From positions 1-64,000 of the forward strand of contig DATFAA010000158.1 in assembly GCA_035255045.1 (NCBI GenBank): a stretch of DNA of 64,000 bases, written 5' to 3'. Origin of the DNA: JAGTRP01 sp035255045 (lineage in GTDB: Bacteria > Pseudomonadota > Gammaproteobacteria > Burkholderiales > Rhodocyclaceae). Each line of letters starts with the position of its first letter. The stretch's first letter is position 1. Positions 15,854 through 23,656 of this stretch are shown here, one piece after another. A program made the position numbers and the translations under genes. A model generated the notes under the pieces. That model ran no database searches and was not told where the DNA came from. It saw only the letters and a program-made list of their open reading frames with translations.

Positions 15854-16836
15854 TGGGTTCGGCTCTCCTCGCCGCCCTGGGAGATGTCCGCCGCCTGGCG
15901 GGCATTTCCCTCCTCGCCTTTTTCCTCCACGGCTGCGCCCTCATCGTTCCCCAGAGCGAGGAGATGCGCCAGGCCAGGCCGGCCGACCTGCCGGAACGGG
16001 TTGAACTGGCCCAGGTGCCGTTCTTCCCGCAGGAGGACTATCAGTGCGGGCCCGCCGCCCTGGCCACCAGCCTGGCCAGCTTCAACCTCAAGGTCACCCC
16101 CGCCGACCTGGTGGACCAGGTCTACCTGCCCGCCCGCCAGGGCAGCCTGCAGGCCGACATGCTGGCGGCGCCCCGGCGCTACGGCATGGTGTCCTACCAG
16201 CTGGCGCCCCGCTTCGAGGACGTCCTGCGGGAAGTTGCCGCCGGCACGCCGGTCATCGTCCTCCAGGATTACGGCGTCTGGCCCGTCCCGGTCTGGCACT
16301 ACGCCGTGGTCGCCGGCTATGACTTCCCCAAGGGCGAGCTGGTGCTGCGCTCCGGGGTCAAGGAAAGGCTGACCATGCCCCTCGGCGTCCTGGAATACAC
16401 CTGGAAGGAGAGCGACTACTGGGCCATGGTCACCGTCCCGCCCGACCGCATCCCGGCCACCGCCAACGAGACCCGGTACCTGGCCGCGGTCAGCGCCATG
16501 GAGCGGGTCGGCAGCCCGCAAGCCGCGCGGACGGCCTATACCGCCTTCCTCAAACGCTGGCCGGGCAACCTGACCGCCGCCATCGGGCTGGCCAACGCCC
16601 ACTACGCCCTCAGCGAACTGAAGGAAGCCGAAGCGGTGCTGCGCCGGGCCGCCGAAGACCACCCGGACTCGGCCATCGTCCTCAACAACCTGGCCCAGAC
16701 CGTCTCCGACCAGGGCCGCGACCAGGAAGCCCTGGGCTTCATCGACCGGGCCCTCGCCCTCAACAGCCCCTTCGCCGCCACCGTGTCCGAGACCCGGGAG
16801 AACATCCTGCGGCGCATGGGGAAGAAACCGGAGTAG
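15853..16836 (+). CDS. PA2778 family C39-like cysteine peptidase lipoprotein
   Basis: A 327-residue product. The N-terminus has a lipoprotein signal ending LHGC. The peptidase C39-like domain carries the nucleophile in YQCGPAAL and the His in VWHYAVVAGYD. A C-terminal region of TPR-like helices (about 210-325, for example TAAIGLANAHYALSELKEAE) follows. The start is GTG at 15853, overlapping the PA2779 stop; no ATG is available in frame before the signal peptide. Paired with the PA2779 gene, it probably acts in the periplasm on an exported peptide. Confidence 0.85.
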   Translation: MGSALLAALGDVRRLAGISLLAFFLHGCALIVPQSEEMRQARPADLPERVELAQVPFFPQEDYQCGPAALATSLASFNLKVTPADLVDQVYLPARQGSLQADMLAAPRRYGMVSYQLAPRFEDVLREVAAGTPVIVLQDYGVWPVPVWHYAVVAGYDFPKGELVLRSGVKERLTMPLGVLEYTWKESDYWAMVTVPPDRIPATANETRYLAAVSAMERVGSPQAARTAYTAFLKRWPGNLTAAIGLANAHYALSELKEAEAVLRRAAEDHPDSAIVLNNLAQTVSDQGRDQEALGFIDRALALNSPFAATVSETRENILRRMGKKPE

Positions 16837-16839
16837 CAA

Positions 16840-16866
16840 GGGGGCCCTACGCGGGCCCCTTTTTCA
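16840..16866 (+). terminator. Rho-independent terminator after PA2778 gene
   Basis: GGGGCCC (16841-16847) and GGGCCCC (16853-16859) form a perfect stem around TACGC, followed by TTTTTC. It lies immediately after the PA2778 stop, and its T tract runs into the stop codon of the convergent cytochrome gene. Confidence 0.85.
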
Positions 16867-17546
16867 TTTCTGCTCCGGCGACGCTTCGGATTCCGGCGCC
16901 TCCTCCAGCTCCTGGCCGACGATGATGGCCGGGATGGCCGCCTTGCCGCCGTGGGCCTCGGACAGCCGGGCCACCTCGGAGAGGTCCGGCAGGCGGTGGG
17001 CGATGCCGGCGTGGCAGTCGATGCAGGTGCGCTTGCCGCTGGCCAGGGCAGTGGAGTGGGCCCGCACCGCCCGGGGGCTCTGGCGGGTGAAGTCCATGTA
17101 GTCGAACTTGTGGCAGTTGCGGCATTCCAGGGAGTTGTTGGCCTTCAGGCGCTTCCACTCGTTCAGGGCCAGGTGGGGGCGGGCGGCCTCGAACTTGTCC
17201 CGGGTGTCGATGGAGCCGAAAACCTTGCCCCACACCTCCTTGGAAGCCTGCATCTTGCGGGCGATCCTGGAGGTCCAGTTGTGGGGCACGTGGCAGTCCG
17301 GGCACTTGGCCCGCACCCCGCTGCGGTTGTTGAAGTGGATGGTGCCCTGGAGCTCCCGGTACACGTTGTCCCGCATCTCATGGCAGCCGACGCAGAACTG
17401 CTCGGTGTTGGCGGTTCCACCAGGGCATTGAAGCCGCCCCAGAACAGCACCCCGCCGACGAAGCCGCCGACCGTGAGGAACCCGAGGCTGTAATGCGCGC
17501 TGGGCCGGCGAATGGTCAGCCAGTAGCGCCTGAGCGGCCACACCAT
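16864..17546 (-). pseudogene. napC: NapC/NirT-type tetraheme cytochrome c, frameshifted
   Basis: A membrane-anchored quinol dehydrogenase that passes electrons from the quinol pool to periplasmic reductases. The N-terminal part (RRYWLTIRRPSAHYSLGFLTVGG, one membrane anchor) reads in one frame from 17546; the heme domain with four CxxCH motifs (CVGCH, CPDCH, CRNCH, CIDCH) reads in another. Inserting one base near 17416 restores FNALVE-TANTEQFCVGCHEM, the normal family junction, so a single base has been lost there or misread. The gene starts 34 bases after napD, where napA and napB would be expected. Confidence 0.8.
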
Positions 17547-17580
17547 GGCCGCCGCCTAGGGCTTGCCGGCGGCGGCGTGC

Positions 17581-17877
17581 CTAATGAATCCGCGGCGGTT
17601 CGGCTGCATCGGCGATCACCTCGTCCATGGCTTCGGCGCTCTCCACGTGCTGGTACACGAGCGCCACGTTCAACACCCCGGGCAGGTCGCGGACCCGGCC
17701 GATCAGGGACATCAGCTCGTCGTCGCTGTCGCATTCGCAAACCACCACCAGCTTGCCGGCCTTGCCGCCGGCGCGGACCTCGGCCCGGTGCAGCCCGGAG
17801 ATTCCCTTCACCACCTTGCGGCGGTTCTCGGGCAGCGTGTGCACCAGCAGCCCGGCAATATGAACTTCCGGCTTCAT
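17581..17877 (-). CDS. napD: NapD chaperone for periplasmic nitrate reductase
   Basis: A 98-residue cytoplasmic chaperone that binds the Tat signal of NapA. Family features are the N-terminal EVHIAGLLVHTLPE, the central KLVVVCECDSDDELM and the GVLNVALVYQH strand. AAGGAGGG lies 5 bases before ATG 17877. The expected substrate gene napA is absent: the next gene downstream is a NapC-like cytochrome only 34 bases away. Confidence 0.88.
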   Translation of the reverse strand: MKPEVHIAGLLVHTLPENRRKVVKGISGLHRAEVRAGGKAGKLVVVCECDSDDELMSLIGRVRDLPGVLNVALVYQHVESAEAMDEVIADAAEPPRIH

Positions 17878-17930
17878 GGACCCTCCTTTGGCGGACGATG
17901 GGGACATGGCAAGGACGACGGGCCGGAGGG

Positions 17931-18092
17931 CTAGCCCGTCGGCAGGCGGCCGGTGAGGAACTGGAACATCCATACCAGGAATCCGTAGCCGCCCACCGCC
18001 AGGACGGCGAAGACGGGGGCCATGACGATGGCCAGGAACAGGAAAGAGCACAGCTCTTCCTGCTTGGTCGAAGGCGCAGAGCTTTCTTCCAT
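17931..18092 (-). CDS. napE: NapE family membrane protein
   Basis: A 53-residue single- or double-pass membrane peptide with the NapE pattern ELCSFLFLAIVMAPVFA followed by GGYGFLVWMFQ. NapE accompanies periplasmic nitrate reductase operons; its exact role is unsettled. GAGGAG lies 9 bases before the chosen ATG at 18092; an in-frame ATG at 18143 would add 17 unconserved residues. It heads a napE-napD-napC remnant. Confidence 0.82.
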   Translation of the reverse strand: MEESSAPSTKQEELCSFLFLAIVMAPVFAVLAVGGYGFLVWMFQFLTGRLPTG

Positions 18093-18209
18093 GGGCGCTT
18101 CTCCTCTCTCGGCCGAAGCCGGTAGGACCGCGGAAACTGCCACTTACGACCGGGTAGGGTGAACTTGGTTCCTGGCGTCGGTATTTCCTGCACCCCCGGG
18201 CGGGTCCGA

Positions 18210-19049
18210 TCATGTACGCCGCCGGTCGCCCCGGCGCCGGTCATGGCCGCTCCGGAGGACGCCATAGGGGAAGGTGGGAGAGGTCGGATGCTCGCCCAGG
18301 GCGACGATGGCCATCACCGGCAGGTGGTCTGAGGCCCGGCTCGCCATCTCGGAGCGGTGGGTGCCGAACACCAGCAGGGTGTCCCGGGGCCGCACCCAGA
18401 CGCGATCCAGGGCGAACATGGGGAGCCGGGCCGGGAAGGAGCGCTCGGCCGGGGCGTGGCCGAGCAATTCGTGGAGCCAGCGCAGGGGCCGCCCCATGGG
18501 CAGCCATTCGTTGATGTCCCCGAGCACCACCACCGGCTGGTCCCGGGGGATGTCCTGGAGCAGGCCCATCATCTTCTGCACCTGGTAGCGCCGCTCGGCG
18601 GGCCGCAGGCCGAGGTGGGTGACGAACACCCGCACCATCCGGCCGGCCACGTCCAGCTCCACCTCCAGGGCGCCCCGGGGCTCCCGGTTGCCGAAGGAGA
18701 GCTCGTGGCGGCGCACCGCCAGGATGGGGCGGCGGGTGAGGAGGGCGTTGCCGTAGTGACCCTCGTGGCGAATGATGGTGTGCCCGGCCACCGGGGTCAT
18801 GCCGGTGGTGGCGGCGATGAAGTCGAGCTGCATGGAGTCGTGGCCGGCGTCCGGCTGGTTGTCCACCTCCTGCAGGCCGACCGTGTCGCAGCCGATCTCC
18901 TGGATCACCCGGGCCACCCGGGAGGCATCGGCGCGGCCGTCGCCGCCGACGCAGCGGTGGATGTTGTAGGAGGCGATGCGCAGGCAGTCCGGCCCCAGGG
19001 TGTGGACCAGATTGCCCCATTCAGCAAGGGTGGTGACCTGGCTGCCCAT
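18210..19049 (-). CDS. Endonuclease/exonuclease/phosphatase family protein
   Basis: A 279-residue EEP-superfamily hydrolase. The signature blocks are RIASYNIHRCVGGDGR (about 24-39), GLQEVDNQ (Glu metal ligand), FVTHLGL (His), VVLGDINEW (Asp-x-Asn) and a closing RASDHLPV (Asp-His). These enzymes cleave phosphodiesters in DNA, RNA or phospholipids. Its start lies inside the 3' end of the phospholipase D-VTT gene (29-base overlap), so the two are translationally linked, which favours a phospholipid-related role. Confidence 0.85.
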   Translation of the reverse strand: MGSQVTTLAEWGNLVHTLGPDCLRIASYNIHRCVGGDGRADASRVARVIQEIGCDTVGLQEVDNQPDAGHDSMQLDFIAATTGMTPVAGHTIIRHEGHYGNALLTRRPILAVRRHELSFGNREPRGALEVELDVAGRMVRVFVTHLGLRPAERRYQVQKMMGLLQDIPRDQPVVVLGDINEWLPMGRPLRWLHELLGHAPAERSFPARLPMFALDRVWVRPRDTLLVFGTHRSEMASRASDHLPVMAIVALGEHPTSPTFPYGVLRSGHDRRRGDRRRT

Positions 19050-21225
19050 GGCTTTCCCCTTTCCGTGGCGTTGGCGGGTGGTGCCGGCCCTGGATCTTCA
19101 GCCAGCGGCGCACCACCAGGGAGAGGGCCGCCATGGCGCCGACCACGGCGGCGATGAGGCCGTAGCTGATCTGCGACGGGTCCTGGAGGGCGGCCTCGAG
19201 CTGGTCTCCGAACACGGTGGCGGCGATGGTCCCCGGCAGCATGCCGAACAGGGTGCCGAGCATGAAGTGCCAGCGCTTGATGTGCACGGCGCCGGCCACC
19301 AGGCCGACCATGGCGAAGGGCATGATGGGCACCAGGCGGATCGCCGTCATGGCCAGCAGCCCCCGGTGGCGCAGGGTCTCGGCGACAGTGCCGACGTTCT
19401 CCCCGGCCAGGTTGCGTACCGTGGACCGGGGCAGCCGCCGGCCCACCAGGTAGCTCACCAGGGCGGCCAGCATGATGCCGGCCAGGGCGTAGAGCACCCC
19501 GGGGAAGGTGCCGAAGGCGACGATGGCGGCCAGGGTGATGAGGGGCCGGGGGAACATGACCAGGCTGGCCGGCGTGTAGGCCAGGAGGATGACCAGGGGC
19601 GCCCAGGAGTGGTGGGCGAAGCGATGAGCCCAGACGACGATGCGCTCGGGGTCGAGGAGCCCGGCCAGGGGGGTGTAGCGCCAGAGGGCGGCGAGGGCGC
19701 CGATGCCCAGGACCAGCATGGCGAGCCGGACCCAGCGGGCGCGCCGCTCCGGCACCGCGGGGATGTCGGGCTGGAAGAATTCCATCAGCTCGTCGAGGGA
19801 GACGGGGCGCTCCGGGTCGGCCACCCGGGAGGTGAACTCGATGACCGTCTCCGACCACTCCGGCACCTCCCCCAGGGGCTCCAGGCTGCGTCCCGGGTTG
19901 CGCAGGGCCTCGATGGCGCCGTGCAGGCTGCCGGCGGCCTCCACCGCCTGCCCCACCCGCTCCGGCGGCATCCCCAGGTGCTCCCCCAGGAGGCGATGGC
20001 GGAAGTCCCGGATGGCCCGGGCGACGCGGGGCTCGCCCCGGGCCTCGATGGCCACGTCGCACTCGCTGTCCACCCCCATGGAGCGGTTGGCCAGGTTGGC
20101 CGAGCCGATGCGCAGCACCTCGTCGTCCACGATCATGAGCTTGGAATGGACGTCGATGCAGGTGCCCGCCTTGAGGCCGTCGATGTGGGGGTAATAGACA
20201 TGGAAGCGCCCCCCCGGGTCGGCGGCCTGGAGCTGGCGGATGAGGCGGGTGCGCAGGAGGTGCATGGTGTGCTCCTCCAGCCAGCCGTGGCTCAGCAGCC
20301 GGGAGACCAGGACGACCTCCGGCCCGTCGGGGTCGGCCAGCCGCGCCGCCAGGGCCTCGCCGATGCGCCAGGCGGTGAAGTACTGGTTCTCGATGTAGAT
20401 GGTGCGCCGGGCGGCGGCGATCATGTCCAGGTAGAGCTGCTCCACCTCCCGCACCTCGGGGCGCTCCGGGGTGGCGGGCAGGGTGCGGGCGATGGCCACG
20501 TCCACGTCGGTCAGGTCCGGCCACAGTTCCCCCGGCCAGGGGTCGCCATCCTCGCCCCGGCCGGCGGCCGGCGCCAGCACCTGGTGGGTGGCGAGGCGCC
20601 AGCGCTCCCGGGCGATGCCGGCCAGGGCCCGGGCCGCCTCCCCGTCCACCGCCACCATGAGGTCGTGGAAGGGGGGATAGGCCTCCTCGCCGTGGATGCG
20701 GCGGGCCTCGACGGCGCAGTGCTCGGGGGTGTCCCAGCGCCGGGCGGTGAGGTCGAGGCCGCCGACGAAGGCCAGGTTGCCGTCGATGACCACGATCTTC
20801 TGGTGATGGGAGCCGGCCACCGGGTGGGTGTCGTCGTAATGGACATGGACCCGGTGGTGGGGCTCCCAGCCGAGGCCGTAGAGGAGCGGGAATTCCCGGT
20901 CGGTGCCGTAGAGCATCGGATAGTCCCAGTTGAGGACGAAGATCTGCAGGTGGCGCCGGCGCCGGGCCAGCCAGTTGAGGAAGTCCCCCAGGCGGGCGGG
21001 GGGCCTGCCCCGCCCCGTCTCGCCGTCGAAGCGCAGGCAGGCGCTGCTGTTGAAATCCCAGGCGACGATGACGATGGAGTGCCGGGCCTTTTCCGCCGCC
21101 TGGGCGAAGGCCCGGAAGTAGGCGTCGCCATCCACCAACAGGGCCATCCGGTCGGCGTGGGCGACGGCGAAGCAGTTGCGTCCCCCCTCGAAGAGGCTGG
21201 AGGTGCGCTGGTCGGCTGTCGTCAT
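19021..21225 (-). CDS. Phospholipase D-VTT domain fusion protein
   Basis: About 734 residues. Two PLD active sites are visible: H141-x-K143-x4-D148 (HHQKIVVID) and H360-x-K362-x4-D367 (HSKLMIVDD), each followed by a GS/GG-N-L-type segment. The C-terminal 200 residues are a VTT/SNARE-associated (DedA/TVP38-like) membrane domain with about six helices. It probably transphosphatidylates or hydrolyses phospholipids at the inner membrane. The start is uncertain: ATG 21225 and ATG 21240 both lack a good ribosome site, and the frame is open to 21525. It is coupled to the downstream EEP gene. Confidence 0.87.
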   Translation of the reverse strand: MTTADQRTSSLFEGGRNCFAVAHADRMALLVDGDAYFRAFAQAAEKARHSIVIVAWDFNSSACLRFDGETGRGRPPARLGDFLNWLARRRRHLQIFVLNWDYPMLYGTDREFPLLYGLGWEPHHRVHVHYDDTHPVAGSHHQKIVVIDGNLAFVGGLDLTARRWDTPEHCAVEARRIHGEEAYPPFHDLMVAVDGEAARALAGIARERWRLATHQVLAPAAGRGEDGDPWPGELWPDLTDVDVAIARTLPATPERPEVREVEQLYLDMIAAARRTIYIENQYFTAWRIGEALAARLADPDGPEVVLVSRLLSHGWLEEHTMHLLRTRLIRQLQAADPGGRFHVYYPHIDGLKAGTCIDVHSKLMIVDDEVLRIGSANLANRSMGVDSECDVAIEARGEPRVARAIRDFRHRLLGEHLGMPPERVGQAVEAAGSLHGAIEALRNPGRSLEPLGEVPEWSETVIEFTSRVADPERPVSLDELMEFFQPDIPAVPERRARWVRLAMLVLGIGALAALWRYTPLAGLLDPERIVVWAHRFAHHSWAPLVILLAYTPASLVMFPRPLITLAAIVAFGTFPGVLYALAGIMLAALVSYLVGRRLPRSTVRNLAGENVGTVAETLRHRGLLAMTAIRLVPIMPFAMVGLVAGAVHIKRWHFMLGTLFGMLPGTIAATVFGDQLEAALQDPSQISYGLIAAVVGAMAALSLVVRRWLKIQGRHHPPTPRKGESHGQPGHHPC

Positions 21226-21424
21226 GGTGGGCGCATGCATGATGTGGCAGGCGTCTGCAATTGCCATACCGCTCGCCCGGCCCGGCCAGGGCCGCTTTCC
21301 TGCGGCCTTCACCCACCCCGGGCATGGGGGCCGCTTTGTAACTTCTACATGGCGGCCAGCAATTGTGCACGGCCGGCTCGGCCGCGCCGCGATGGGAGCG
21401 CGGCTTGCTCGACTCCCCTGGGAC

Positions 21425-22738
21425 ATGAGCGATCTCGGCATCTGGTTCCTGGTGGTGGGCGCCATCCTGGTGTCCATGGCCCTGGTGGGATCGGTGGTGA
21501 AGCGCCTGCCCTTCACCCCCGCCATCCTCTACCTGGGCTTCGGCTACGCCCTCGGGGCCTGGGGGACCGGCCTCCATCCGGTGGTCAATGCCGGTGTCCT
21601 GCGCGCCCTGACCGAGGTCGGCGTCTCCATCTCCCTCTTCGCCGTCGGCCTCAAGCTTCGCTCCCCCCTCAAGCTGCGGAACTGGACCGTGCCCCTGCGC
21701 CTCGGCCTTCCGGCCATGGTCGTCACCATCGCCATCCTGGCGGCGGCAGCCTGGCTGATCTGCGGCCTGCCCTGGGGCATGGCCCTCATCCTGGCGGCCA
21801 TCCTGGCCCCCACCGACCCGGTGCTGGGCTCCGACGTGCAGGTGGAGAAGCCGGGGGACGGGGACTCCGTGCGCTTCGGCCTCACCGCCGAGGGCGGCAT
21901 GAACGACGGCACCGCCTACCCCGTGGTCTACCTCGGCCTCGGGCTGGTGGGCCTCCATGACCTGGGGCCCTTCGGCCTGCGCTGGTTCCTGGTGGAAACC
22001 CTGTGGTTCATCGTCGGCGGCACCGCCATCGGCTGGCTGGTGAGCCGCTGCATCGCCCGCCTGGTGCTCTACCTGCGCAGCACCCGCGCCATGGCCGTCG
22101 GCATGGAGGAGTTCCTGGGCTTCGGCATCATCGGCCTGGCCTTCGGCCTGGCCGGCCTGCTGGAGGCCTCGGAATTCCTGGCCGTCTTCGCCGCCGGCGT
22201 CGCCTTCCGCCAGGTGGAGCGGCACGCCTCCCTGAGCGCCGGGGTCAATCCGGCCAGGCTCGCCGTCGCCATCAACGACGAGAAGACCGCCACCCATCCC
22301 CAGCGGGCGGCGGTGCACCTCACCGAGACCGTGCTGGCCTTCAATTCCCAGGCCGAGCACATCGCCGAGCTGGCCCTGGTGGCGGTCCTCGGCAGCCTGC
22401 TCGCCACCATCAGCCTGGAGTGGCAGGCCTTCGCCCTGGCGGCGGTGCTCTTCCTGGTCGCCCGCCCCCTGGCGGTGGTGGCGACCCTGGCCGGCACCCG
22501 CGCCACCCGCATCCAGACCGGCCTCATCGCCTGGTTCGGCATCCGCGGCATCGGCTGCCTCTACTACCTGGCCGTCGCCCTCCAGGCCGGCATTGGCGAG
22601 CCCTATGCCAGCGAACTGGCTTCCCTGTCCCTGACGGTGATCGCCCTCTCCATCCTGGTGCACGGCATGTCGGCCACGCCCCTCATGCACCTCTACACCC
22701 GCACCCTGGGCCGGCGGATCGCCCCGCGCCAACGGTAA
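21425..22738 (+). CDS. CPA1-type cation:proton antiporter
   Basis: A 437-residue membrane protein with about 12 helices and the Na_H_exchanger fold. Characteristic segments are ILAPTDPVLGSDVQV (the TDP of the ion site) and EGGMNDGTAYP (acidic residue of the exchange site). It exports Na+ or K+ against protons across the inner membrane. Unusually short C-terminus, with no TrkA-N regulatory domain. It is divergent from the phospholipase D-VTT gene with 199 bases between. Confidence 0.88.
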   Translation: MSDLGIWFLVVGAILVSMALVGSVVKRLPFTPAILYLGFGYALGAWGTGLHPVVNAGVLRALTEVGVSISLFAVGLKLRSPLKLRNWTVPLRLGLPAMVVTIAILAAAAWLICGLPWGMALILAAILAPTDPVLGSDVQVEKPGDGDSVRFGLTAEGGMNDGTAYPVVYLGLGLVGLHDLGPFGLRWFLVETLWFIVGGTAIGWLVSRCIARLVLYLRSTRAMAVGMEEFLGFGIIGLAFGLAGLLEASEFLAVFAAGVAFRQVERHASLSAGVNPARLAVAINDEKTATHPQRAAVHLTETVLAFNSQAEHIAELALVAVLGSLLATISLEWQAFALAAVLFLVARPLAVVATLAGTRATRIQTGLIAWFGIRGIGCLYYLAVALQAGIGEPYASELASLSLTVIALSILVHGMSATPLMHLYTRTLGRRIAPRQR

Positions 22739-22834
22739 TCCCGGCGGCCGGCGGGAGCGCAGCACTCGCCCCGGAATTGGCGATCTCATTCATAATCCGG
22801 AACGACTGCCGCCGCCCATTGCCTAGAAACCACT

Positions 22835-23656
22835 ATGGATGCCCAACTTCCCGAACGCTTCCGCGCCCACATCCACGGCGATGGAGGAAAGACCGTGGTC
22901 ATGGGCCACGGCTTCGGCGCCGACCAGGCTTCCTGGCGGCCCCAGGTGGCCAGGCTGGTGGCGGCCGGCTACCGGGTGGTGACCTACGACCCCGCCGGCA
23001 GCACCGGGGAGACCGTCCCCCTCTACCACGCCGGGCGCCACGACAGCCTGTTCGGCTTCGCCGAGGACCTGATCGCCCTGGCGGCGGCCCTGGACATCGC
23101 CGACGCCCACTACGTCGGCCACTCCGCCGGCGGGCTCATCGGCATCCTGGCCGCCAACGGCCAGCCCGGCCTGTTCCGCAGCCTGTCCCTGATCGGCGCC
23201 TCGGCGCGCTACATCGACGATCCGGAGGACGGCTACATCGGCGGCTTCTCCCGCCGGCAGGTGGACGACCTGGTGGCCGCCATGCGCAGCGACTATGCCG
23301 CCTGGGCCAACGGCTTCGCCCGCCTGATGGTGGCCAACCCGGAGCGGCCCCACCTGAGCGTCGAGTTCTCCCGCTCCCTGCTGGGCCTGCGCCCCGACGT
23401 CGCCAGCGCCATCCTGGAAACCATCCTCCTTTCCGACCACCGGGAGGACGCCGCCCGGGTCGCCGTCCCGACCCAGGTGCTGCAGACCGAGCGCGACCCG
23501 GCGGTGCCCCTGGCGGCGGCCCAGTGGCTCGCCCGGTCGACCCGGGCCGGCGATCTCCGCATCATCGCCGCCGAGGGCCACTTCCCCCACATCAGCGCCC
23601 CGGAAGCGGTGGGCGCCGCCCTGCTCGATTTCCTGCGCGACCATGCCCCCTGTTGA
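22835..23656 (+). CDS. RsbQ-like alpha/beta hydrolase
   Basis: A 273-residue alpha/beta hydrolase with the GHSAGG elbow. The triad Ser97, Asp221, His249 is almost position-for-position that of Bacillus RsbQ (Ser96, Asp219, His247). RsbQ works with a PAS-domain signalling protein in the energy-stress pathway and is a relative of the KAI2/D14 plant receptors. Here the next gene, overlapping by 14 bases, is a GAF-PAS histidine kinase, so the pair likely forms a ligand-sensing unit. Confidence 0.88.
   Translation: MDAQLPERFRAHIHGDGGKTVVMGHGFGADQASWRPQVARLVAAGYRVVTYDPAGSTGETVPLYHAGRHDSLFGFAEDLIALAAALDIADAHYVGHSAGGLIGILAANGQPGLFRSLSLIGASARYIDDPEDGYIGGFSRRQVDDLVAAMRSDYAAWANGFARLMVANPERPHLSVEFSRSLLGLRPDVASAILETILLSDHREDAARVAVPTQVLQTERDPAVPLAAAQWLARSTRAGDLRIIAAEGHFPHISAPEAVGAALLDFLRDHAPC

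Noticed and set aside
17581..18213. NapD as a 210-residue protein
   Set aside because: The upstream extension runs through the napE gene in another frame; ATG 17877 with AAGGAGGG is clearly the start.
18905..22789. 1294-codon minus-strand frame across three genes
   Set aside because: Low-complexity Gly/Ala/Arg/Pro translation running through an antiporter and a phospholipase in the wrong frames.
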